A stretch of 64,000 bases of DNA from Macrosoma leucophasiata. Lineage: Eukaryota; Arthropoda; Insecta; Lepidoptera; Hedylidae. The DNA lies in the NCBI GenBank assembly GCA_036365455.1, contig JAWQUS010000008.1, positions 12,073,501 through 12,137,500 of the forward strand. The letters are read 5' to 3'. The position numbers and the translations under genes were made by a program. Below, in pieces: positions 11,901 through 23,900 of this stretch (position 1 is its first letter; the number at the start of each line of letters is the position of its first letter). The notes under the pieces were generated by a model. It saw nothing but the letters and a program-made list of their open reading frames with translations. It was not told where the DNA came from and made no database searches.

Positions 11901-14900
11901 GCCACCAATTTCGATCTTTGAGTCGCGAATGCACTTGTCTAAGGTAATATTGAAAAGAAGACAGGACAGTGCATCACCTTGTCTGAGGCCATCATTAGTC
12001 TTAAACGGTTCTGACACATCCCTTTGAACCTTTACAACACTCTGAGAGTGCATCAACGTCATTTTGGTCAGCGAGATTAATTTAGACGGGATACCGATCT
12101 CAGCCATCGCCTGGTACAGAAAACTACGGTGCACGCTATCATATGCCGCTCTGAAGTCGATGAATAGATGGTGTGTGCTGATGTTAAACTCAAGAGTCTT
12201 CTCAAGAATCTGCCTCAGGGAGAATATTTGATCTATTGTGGATCGGTTAGGCCGGTTATTCAAAAATGTATGTAAAATATTTAAAGTAGATTTTTCGTGA
12301 TTAGACGCTAATAATAAATTCTATTTTCCAGTTTATACAGCACCGTTTCGGAAACCGCTGACCTAAATTGTGACTTGTTTAAAGCACTCTAATGTTGACG
12401 ACTGGAATCTTGAACGACGCATTCGAAATCCACAGGAATAGTTCAGAAAGCATATTACAAAAGACTTTATTTTGGTAACAACTACCGCGTTAAACGGTTG
12501 ATTAATCGGTTAGTTGAACTATAACCAAAATAGCCAAGAAAATACTTGTACCTAATTATTACACAGATGAACCGTTTTATATCGACTATAAAAGAGTTTG
12601 GGTTTATTGCAGCTGTTCTATTTTTGTTTTCTCTAAGATTGCTTTTTTTATACCATATAGATAAATGCCATAAGCAATATAAATATGTTATTTAATAGAT
12701 TTTGAGGTTGAGTTATTACGTCACATGGCCATGTGTGCAGGCAAATGTACGATCGTCATCAGCGGATACGCTAAAAATAATAAGGTATCCAAACTCACAT
12801 CAAGTTTCACCAATATAATAGACTCCGTGGGTTATGAATCAGTATGTTAATAATATCGACTACAGCATATACACAGATTTTATGTTAGATCTGACCAGCC
12901 TGGAAGAAGAATATGATGTCATTTAACGGGTATAAAATAAGTTCATTTTATCATTTCAATGTAATTTTGAGATGGAAATTAAAGGTGGAATTAGAAGAAC
13001 TGAAACAGGCTACCGCAAGGTCGTTCATGCGGCAAAGGCAGGAGTTTAAGGTGTAAAAGTAAATATTATTTATTTATATCTATCACTAGATATAAATAAC
13101 GACTGACGTCATCATTATCATCAATTATTGTTAAAAATCGAGTCATATTCTGGACAGGTATCTTCCTTACATAAATATTAAAGGAGATGTTAGTCTTTAA
13201 ATCCTCATAATTCGTGGAACTTAATATAAGATAATTCTCTCCAATTTTCGAGTTTCGTTTTAAGCTTAGTACATATGATATTAGAATATATTAAAAATTT
13301 TAATGTAACCTATACATCGCGAATCTAAACAATCCCGAAATCTATTTGAAAAGTCATATTCTCAGTGGCGTTAGCCTTATGTATAATTTTTTTGCATAAA
13401 AGATTAAATAAATAAATAAAATAAATATTCGGTTCTTAGCGATTACAGCAATATGTTCAGAGATATACGTACACGAATAGAAGAATTATAGGTACAAGCC
13501 TACAGGTACATTTTATTGAAATAATATTTACAATTTAGTGTATTTTGATAAGATTTCCGACGATAGCCTTTGATCATTTTATCAGACGTTAGTATGTTAG
13601 ATGATGGATTCATTCAATGCGATAATGTAAATTTATCATGTAGGTACGTGGGCGTAACATTTTTTTTTCTCTCGATGAATTTACATGCTCATCGTATTTC
13701 GATCCAGAACGTCAGTGGCTATTTTACACGTAAAGGCCTTGAAATTTATTTATTCTTTATTTGATGCAATGCAATACATAACATATATAATAAATAATTT
13801 CTATAATTAAAGAAATTATTTATTATATATGTTATGTAGTCCACCATTTCATCATGATCCTTTGAACAAAAAGAACACTATCTTCTAGGATCCACCCTAA
13901 AATATAGACATAGCTGTAGACGAAGCTTAGACAGGCCCCCACAAATGAACCTACGACCTAGTGAAGGTCTCGAGCAATCGCTGGATGACATGATTTTCGC
14001 GGCCCAGGACCATTCGTTGTGGAAATCTTTGGGGGAAGCTTTTGTCCAGCAGTTCTGTGAAAAAATTATTTTAATACAAACATTTAGCACATTCAAACTG
14101 ATGCATACCTATCTGTACATACATAAGCATCATACACAATGAGCTTACATGATATATACGACCCCAACGACAGATAATGTAGGTACCTCACGACCGAGGC
14201 AGATATGCAAATGAAAACACAATGCAATTTATGTCCACAAAACTGTACACGTACGGACGCTCCGCCCTAATTTATGAGTCGTTTATAAACCTGTGTAACA
14301 ACTGGATTGAAGCCAATTTGTCATTGTCACGCTTACAAACATTTAAAATTACGCATTCAGAACAAAACAATTCATAATTACAGGACTGGTGGAGTAGTGG
14401 ATTTCGGTGGTATAGGTACTTTCATAATACCTAAAGTGAAACGGAAAAGATAAATGTATCGTACGGAACAAGTACGGATTAGATTTCCACCTGTTTCGGT
14501 CTCTTCAGAATTCTTTATGCAATGTTAGGTTAACATCACGAGAGGACTGCCAAATCCACTTGTCGCGGTATTTTGATGAGAAGTCCCAAAATTTTTATAG
14601 CAATGGGATCATGTCCCTACCTACAAGATGGCAAAAGTTTATCGAACAAAATGGTACATACATACTTTAGTTAAATTTAAATAAACTATATTAAAAAATG
14701 TTTTGAATTATCTTAAAAAAATGCGAAGAAACTTTTTCCCCAACCTAATATTTAGTTAGCTACCGCATTGCACAAGCAGGCGAAGCGCATACTATCGCTG
14801 AGAAATTAATAAAACCATGTGTATTAGACAGAACAAAATGTATGCTCGATGAAAAATCTGCAAAGCATCTTTCTACTGTTCCGCTATCAAACGATACTGT

Positions 14901-17900
14901 TTCACGACGAATCCATGATCTGGCAAGCTTCGTCAAACAAGAACTAGTTACACGTCTACAAAATACACGATTCGCCTTGCAAATGGACGAGTCGACTGAT
15001 GTCGCTGGTTTGGCTATCCTGCTGGTTATTGTGAGATATGCATATAAAAGTTCTTTTGAAGAAGACATGCTTATGTGTTCATCGCTGCTTACAAACACTA
15101 CCGGGGAAGAAATTTTTAATAAAATAAATATATTTTTTGAAGAAAATAATCTCAGTTGGAACAATTGTATTGACATTTGTACAGATGGGACCAAGGCGAT
15201 GACAGGTAAAACAGCAGGGGCAGTGTCACGAATGAAAAATAAAGCGCCTAATTGTAGTTCCAGTCATTGTATTCTGCATAGACAAGCACTTGCAATGAAG
15301 CAAATGCCGTCAAATCTAAAATTAGTTATGGATAAAGCGGTAAAAATAATTAATTTTATCAAATCACGACCACTACAATCCCGATTGTTCTCATTATTGT
15401 GTGAGGGTTATGGCAGCAAACATAAAACACTGCTGCTCCATACAGAAGTGCGATGGCTGTCTCGGGGTAAAACTTTAACAATGCTATTTGAACTTAGAGC
15501 CGAGTTACAAATGTTTCTTTCAGCAGATACTTCTTTTAATTTGAAGGACCGTTTGTATGATAAAACTTGGTTGTTCCGATTGTCTTTTATAGCGGATATC
15601 TTTCAAACACTTAACGAATTGAATTTATCGTTGCAAGGTAAACAGACAACAGTGTTTCAGGCCTATAATAAAATAACTGCTTTTAAAAGAAAATTAGATT
15701 TTTGGATCATTTGCATTGGTAAGAAAGAAATAGAAAGCTTTACGTTACTCAGTGAGTTTGTTAGCGAAAACGACTCAGAAATGTTAGAAGATGATTTGTT
15801 TGAAGAATTGGTCCAATATCTCAGTTCGATGCGCGCATCTTTTGAAAAGTATTTTCCCGAAGAACACAATACAAAAATTAAAGTGAATTCATGGATTCAT
15901 AATCCTTTTTACCAAACTTGGAAAAGCCTGAAAACATGTCAAACGAGATATATGAATCTCTTTTAGAAATGTCATCAGACACAAGTATGGAGTCACTGTT
16001 CAAAACGACGCCTCTCAATGATTTTTGGTGCAGAATCTAAGATGAATATGCAATGCTTGGCCAAATGGCTCTGGATATTCTTCTCCTGTTCCCAACTACA
16101 TATTTGTGCGAAACAGGATTCTCTGCCTACGCAGCCACGAAAACAAAATATCGCAATAGACTGGACGCCGAAGCTGATATGAGACTCCAACTTTCTTCCA
16201 TCAAACCTGATATCAACCAATTGATGAAAAATAAAAAACAGTTTCATACCTCCCACTAGTTAGATTTTTTCTTTTTAAATGTTTTCTATTATTGTCCTTG
16301 CCAAGTGGTGAAGTAAATAATAATTAGTAACTGTTTAAATTGTACTTTTATTATGCTGATTAATAAAAAATACACATATAAAAACAGTTGTTTAATTGTA
16401 GGGTTCCATCAAGTATGTTGATTCCCAAAAGGGTTCCATCATTTAAAAAGTTTGAGAACCACTCTAATGCAACAGATCCAGAGGTCTACGCATTCCAACA
16501 GACAACACAATCTCGTCAGCTTAATAATATTGGTACAGTTAAAATAAACCGCATTGGAACCAGCATTGAATATATTGATTTTTTACTTTTATACGTTTAT
16601 AAACTTACCGAATTGTGCTAAGAACTAATCCATCAACAAAAAACAATTTCCGCATTTACCTGTTACTTTACTCACTCCGTGTTGCGCAGTACGAAAGCCG
16701 TACATTTTGTGTGGATTTACGATGTGTTTGCATTATCTGCTGGTAGGGAGTTGCAATGAAAATTGAACCAATAAAGATAAAATATATCTTCATATAAAAT
16801 TACATACTTATTACTCATCTGAAGCTTTTGAAACCTCCTTAATATATCTCGAGTGCATTCGATTATGAAACCATTTTACAGCAGCTTATAGATAAACTAT
16901 AATAAAAATGCGTAATTCCTATGAAAGAATCTAAAAATAATTTTATTTTTTAAAGTTTGGAATAGACGGCGTCGTGGCGAGCGTCCGCAACGAAAGGTAT
17001 TCTAACGTGAAAGTAAAACCCAGTAAATCAATTAAGATTTTTTCGTATAAAAGTAGGTATACCTAAATATTAAAATGGACAATATTTACCTTATAATATC
17101 AGTTCGTTCTCATAAATGTATAAAATATGTTCGGATAATCAACCGAACTTCAATATATTATATATCATTTGTCATTATTATCAATCACCGAGCATTTTAA
17201 CGTAAGTATTAAATTTAAAATTGACTTCCGACTTGACGGATAAACCTATACGTAGAAATTTACGAGCAAGTTTTATGTTTATAAAATTCAAACGAAGATT
17301 TAACGTGGCTATGCATCCAAGACATTATTCATTTCAAGTACGATATCAAAATAAATATCACGTGCATTTAATTCTGCGTATAATCATATAAAGTACTTCA
17401 ATAATGTGAAGCTCCAGTGACGAAGATATAGGGTTTATGCACTATACACTATGTTATATTAAAGGCGTCGAATGGTGTGCAGCGTTGACATGTTCCGGTT
17501 AAATGGTAATAAATGGTCAAGAGCAGCACACACCCACAAATTCCCTAAGCTGAGTTTCAATTAAAAAGTAATTTATACTTTCAAAATGCAATAGTTATTG
17601 CTAGTGCCTCCATACAGAAGAATAAGCAGCGTCTCACTCGCCATTAGCATTATACAGGACCATGTTATAAAGAGAACTACGAGGTATGTAAATCAGTGGC
17701 TGCAAAGCCACGACTAATGCTACGCTGAAGTCTCTGGTTCCACCCTTAGGTCAGGGGTTGTGCTTTTATACCTACAGTGCGTTAACGAGTTACCAGAGCG
17801 AAGTTTTCCTAAGGTTGTATTAAGCAGGTACCTTTGTACAGAATGAACAATCTTGTATTATTATCGTTTATGTATTATAGGTAACACACAAGCATGTATT

Positions 17901-20900
17901 ACATATGGATGGTAAGTAACTACTGCAGCTTATTGACATTTACACAGAAAAAAGAGGTTTGAATTCAGATGCGTTGCCAGCCCTGAGGATTATGTTGCCT
18001 TTGTAATATAAATCAAGGGGCCATACATTACAATGCAGCCAGACGATAATGCTGAATTCTACTATTTGGTAGATAAACTAGTTAATGTAGTGCCTACGCA
18101 GTCGAGCTCTGACACAAGAACTTTACCACTATAAACTATCTTTTCTTAATTTCCTTATTTGATTTCTGTGATAATATTAGACTAATTCAATCTCCTTCAT
18201 TTTATTTCAGTTTAGGTGTTGTTTTCTCCTTTTTAGTCAACTTCAAAGTACCTATACACGTATCTGTGAATAATAAAAAGGAGCAGTCATCACGTACCTG
18301 TACGTTTTCTGTGTCTCCATCACCTTCCCCGCCTCCGCCGCGGTCGTTAACAATGTCCTAAAACAAACATTTTACAATCAGCGTTGACGACCTACAAAAA
18401 ACGACCATCACATTTAATATCCCACATATAAAGCTTTCTTCTGTCTTTAAAAGGTAAGTTGATGCCATTATAATTTATTTTATAAAGAAACCAGTTCGTT
18501 AATTTACAAAAACATATTTAAGACATTTAACTTACTAACAGTTAGTGGTGTGACTAGTAGGCAGTTTTAAAAAAAAAACTTAAGATATTTTAATGGAAAT
18601 GGTTCTAGAAGTGAAAAGTAATCAATTTCACAATATATGCGTTTCATACTTCAAAATACAGTTAAATATAGTTAATGTGTGTGTAGGTTTACCGTATGCA
18701 GTTACCCAGCTAACGTGACGCATGCATACAAAAATATCGATTCAGACGGCGAACAGTCTCCAGTACAATAGACCTATTTCCAACTCCTGACATTTGGCTA
18801 ATATTAATTTATTATATCAACACCATTGCACGTTCCACAAGTAAATTGTGGCAATTGGTATATATCTTTACTGTCCACCGTTTGGCATTTCAACGCGACT
18901 TAAGTATTATGGTATTTCTTATTACATTGATATGAGTATAACACAATCTGAAAACCGCGACGACATATTTATAGATTTGCATAATCTATTCTATTCCAAG
19001 CATTTTCATATTTTAATTCAGTTCAAAACTTGATACTCTGGCATCTAATATTGTAAATAATAAAGAAGCTAGTTAAGTGCGGGTGTAACAGAAGCAAATG
19101 TTGCGTATAACACGAATGTTCTGGTACGAGAGCATCCGATGATGACAGAGATTGAGACAGGACACGATAATGACCCCCGAGGGTTTCCGCTTTGTCGTCG
19201 GCGAAACCAAGAGGAATCCAGAGAGGGAGCTGTATTTGGCGTGGTTCCACCCGCCACTCGCTGCTGTGGTGAGGAGAAGGCTGGGGAAGAAATGTACGGT
19301 AGTTGGCTCTGCACCCTATTCCCCAGCCGCCTAACCGTGGTCCCGCCGTCAGATGGAAACGTGGCGGGGCCGCGAGGGGGGAGGGCTAAATTTACGTATC
19401 GACGTTTCCTGAGTTCTTGCCGGCAATGTTTCTTTAAGTACACTAGCTTTCTCATTAGGTGTCGCGAATTTCCTGGTCCCAAAGAACTCCTTGGGACAGT
19501 ATAATATCATTATGAGCTATAAACTTATATAACGTCCATATCGTCGAGTCCGACGCCGGTGGAGCATTGTTTGGGGCGACGTCGACGCTGCACGACGCTG
19601 AGCGCCCCTTTGATAGATGACAACTAGCTTTTTCTTATTAGGTAATGCGAATTTCCTTGTACCAAAGAAGTCTTTGGGCAGTATATCATAATGAGCCATA
19701 AACTTACGTCCATATCGACGTGTCCGACGCCGGTGGAGCGTCGTTTGGGGCGACGACGACGCTGTATAACGTTGAGTGCCGCCTGCGTACTCGCCGGCGA
19801 CGCGTTACTCGACGACGACTTGCTCTCCGAACTGCTCTCGCGTTCTTTCTCTTCTTCACCTACATAACACACTTTTTCTTTTAAATTCAATGTTCAAACC
19901 TCAATATTTAATAAATGTGTGCATTAACAATAACTTTAATATTTAGTATTAATTGACGTTTGAAGTGCCAAATACATTTACTAATTGGGGTATTTGTATA
20001 CTTGAATTATTTCCATTAGTCTGTGACCTGTAATAACGCAAGGATTCTGTCAACTCTATTGAAATTGTTCATTAAGGCGTGTAAAAAGTTATGGTGTAAT
20101 AAATAAACACTCAAACATACATAAACCCAAAAAGCAACTCCTTTTTTGGGCATTCTTATAAAAACGAAGCAATACCTGTGCGACTCTCCTCCTTCGCCGG
20201 CGATGTCGCAGTGGTGGTAGTAGTGGTGGTGGCGGTAGTGGTGGCACTGTTGGTGGTGTTGGCAGTGGAGCCAGAAGGCGGACGCCGCAGCGGCAACGTG
20301 ACGGTGGCGTCGGCCGCCGGGGGCTGGCCGCTCGCCCGCGGGGACGAACGACCCGCATCCTCCAATTCAAACTGTATACCCAAATTCTATTGATATCAGG
20401 AACGACGATTGAAATACAACTATTTTTAAGTACTTATCTCATGTTTAACATAAATCATAACGTTTTTCATCCTGCTGTGGAAACTAAAAAAGGATTGAAA
20501 GATCGGATTGATTTTTAAAATCATTTTACCTCTTTATAGGCGAGATAATAGTGTAAAAATAGCATTATTTCAATAAGTGCCGCTCGCTAAAACATAGAAA
20601 CATACCACGGTAGGGCGCGGCACATAGAGATTTCATTAGAAAAAGCTAGCTAGACAAAAGTCACTGCCTAGAATTTATTAGTACCACTACATGCGTCTCA
20701 ATTCTAAGACTGTTTTCGTACTAATGTCAATTACTAATAAGATTATGACAAAGAAACGGTAATAACATTACTTATTATAGTTATAATCATAATGGATCTT
20801 TAAGTTAAAGGGACTTTTTGACCCCGTCTTTGATTGCAACTTTGTCAACTCCGGATATCTCAGGAAGCGCAATAAGCAATATAGAATAATTCGGACATAC

Positions 20901-23900
20901 AATACAAGAAAACATTCAGTAGGTACGTGAATGTTTTCTTGTATTGTATAAAAGTACGCCACAAGTAAGTCACGGATACAGATTTACTTATTATACCTAT
21001 TGCTAATCACATAGGTAATCTTAGTTAATTGTTAATGAATCAAAAAACCCCCTTCTGTAAATATAAGTTAGTTCTAATGTAGATCAGAGTATTTTTGTCA
21101 AAATATTAGTACCTGACATTATTATATATGTACTCGTATAAGATTCTTCAGAAGTAGAATTCAGAGATGTAGAATAAATTAGATATTGTTAATTAGTACC
21201 TAGTAACTGTATGATTATTGTGTCCATGTACCTAATGCCCTCAGATTGAAAACTCGAAGCTATGTATTATTTTTAACGTTTAAATTTACACATAGTAATG
21301 GTCTTAATCTTACTGAAGCAATTGATCAAATTCAAACTCTCCAAAAAAGAATTATAAACTTGGCTCATTGCGTTCTGTCATCGGGACAGTTAAAAAATAT
21401 CATTGACCCCGGCACAGTCGTGTGCTCGCAATATTTTCATCGTGATGTATTACTTACTATAATACAGAAGATGAATCAATGTCTGAATGAGAAAGAGAAA
21501 AATTAAACAGACCTCGAATCAAGATTAACACGTTTGAACATGTCCCGAAAATATCCCTCATTACCTTGAATTCTGTCAACTCTCTTAATTAATTCATCTT
21601 TATAGAGTATACAATCATACAAACTTATGCGTTTAGTACTATATTAATCGATCTGTTGCAATAATACAATTATATTACGATAAACTATTTGATATGTTCA
21701 TCTCACTGATCAGGCCAATAAATGATAAAATATTTTCATGAGCGATACACATACACACAGGTAAATGATTCATGTTAAACATTTCAAATAACACGAACTC
21801 AGTTGGCCCTCCCAACTGAGTTCGTGTTATTTTAAAGGGAATTATTTGAGATGCCATTAATAATGATCGAACACCGATTAACCGGGTGCGAAGTTAGATA
21901 AAGGTGAATACTACGCGCGATAGCTATAGCCAGCCATAGCTATTTTATAACCAACTATACAAAATTGCACCATGGTTCAAGAATCATAGACTCCATGTCA
22001 AACAAAACAACCATAATTTATATAGATAAACCCAATTGTATGCGACCAAATAATGCAGAAATTTTGATTATATTCATCACAGATAGGCAATCGTCATTTT
22101 GAATACTAATTCGGCTTTGAAAATAACCGAACATCGAAATAGTACCTACATCCGAATATTCCGGGCATCACTAGTTAAAATCTCACAGATTAAAGATGGT
22201 ACCATGCATTTAATACACACAAAATTTCCATCTATTTAGGACATCGACAGTTAAGCAGTAGCGTGCGTTTTCACACAACAGACACTTTTATTGTATTGCG
22301 ACAATGTAAAATTAATATGAACATGCAGACATGGTTGATATAGGTATGACTGATCATGATATTCATGTCCATGAAAACAATTATTATAATCTTATACAAC
22401 ATATAAAGCTGGGATGGATTAAATGAACATGTTCCGTCCCGGAAAGTTACTCTACTCTGATTACAATGACAAACATTGATTATCTCTAAACCAGTGCCAC
22501 CCTATAAAATATAACACATATTTTTGTTGACATGCCAAATACTTTCACAAAATATTAAAAATCAATACCTGTAGAGTTTTGAAACCCAAAATACGTCAAA
22601 TCTGATTCTGATGTTCAGGTACGCATTTATAGACAGAAATATATTTTATTTATTTATATAAATATAAATCAATGAAGGATAGCATACATAAATTAAATAT
22701 ACCAACATCAGACTCGACTCAAAACATCGATTACCGCGCGAGAAAAAACATCAATTTGGAAATTTCCATCAACAATGTCACACCATGCGCGAGTTGCCGA
22801 AAATGTAAGAGCCCATAACGCGATGACGCACGACCATCAATTGCTTTCACAAATCTGAAGAACTGTCATACGTTACATTGTAAATATAATTAGTTGAAAC
22901 ATTAATGTACCGCGACCGTGATGAAATATAGTAATATCATTTGCACTTGTAATATCATTTGAAATTTGCAATATATCTTTTCAACTTCTTAGTTCCTCGT
23001 TCAGGATGAAATTATTTTTAAGTGTACTGTGTAGTTATTACGCCAACATTGGCCTCGACAAGTCCACCAACGTTAATATTGGGCTGAACAACCATCAGAC
23101 GACTTTATAATGACGACACAACATCATAATTTTAATATATGATTTCCGGCTCTCTAACTTTTCTGCCCAATGCGTATTATTTTCAACCGAAATAAATTTC
23201 ATAAACATACTGTTTTTTTATTATCACTGTTAAAAATCATAGCATTAAATTATACGTAACTGGCTTGAAAAATATAGATGTAGAGTTGTCACACAGTCAT
23301 AAATAAAATATATCGGTAAAATAAGCGTATGATTGCCGATAAAAACACTCATTCGAAGGGAATTATATCAAATGAGCTGTATATAAAAGTTTTTATACAG
23401 GAAATTATATAAGATAACACCTAGCGCTTCGTGATCACAGTAGGTAGAACATATTTTGTAGTTTTCCATCCGTCAGCGGACAAAATGTTACATAAATACT
23501 AAGTAACGAATTATATTACCAATTAACTCAAAAACTCAAAAAATGAATCAAATTATTGAACTTTAACTACAAAAATTATAGTACTAAAACACACTGCAAA
23601 CATTAAAGAATTATCTATTGTCTATGGTGAGGAAGCTCTGTTTACTCAATCACGTACTGTATTTAATTTACGAAAAAAGAACCTCAATGAATCAAGTGAC
23701 TGGCAGTTCTGTAAAAGTAATCAGCAATTTTATTTGATATCGATCCGATCCAGTTAAAGTGAAGTGCGATTGATAGTCGTGTAGACCGCGTTGGGTGAGG
23801 ACCTTATTGGTGGGGTCGAGCCGCAGCCGCCACGATGGGCGACGCTCGCTGTTGGCGGCGATGGTGGCGGTGGCGGTGGCGCTCGCAGCCAGCGCAAGGG

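Larger units (their letters stand above)
12273..14480. other. MYPT intron between transposons
   Basis: AT-rich. Holds the possible plus-strand exon at 12972-13050, a perfect hairpin at 13776-13837 and a LINE 3' fragment at about 13925-14062. Nothing else supported. Confidence 0.5.
20372..23802. other. MYPT intron with two hairpins and a possible nested exon
   Basis: AT-rich. Holds perfect hairpins at 20898-20948 and 21786-21832 and the possible plus-strand terminal exon at 21245-21506. I see no transposon proteins. Confidence 0.5.

Noticed and set aside
19139..19504. Plus-strand 121-codon and minus-strand 137-codon frames as genes
   Set aside because: Frames open together on both strands in GC-rich DNA, with no splice fit, no recognised domain, and part of both runs into the duplicated intron segment.
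20178..20393. Plus-strand Val-rich hydrophobic frame as a membrane protein
   Set aside because: It is the complement of the Thr-rich MYPT exon; poly-Val comes from the ACC/ACT repeat read backwards.
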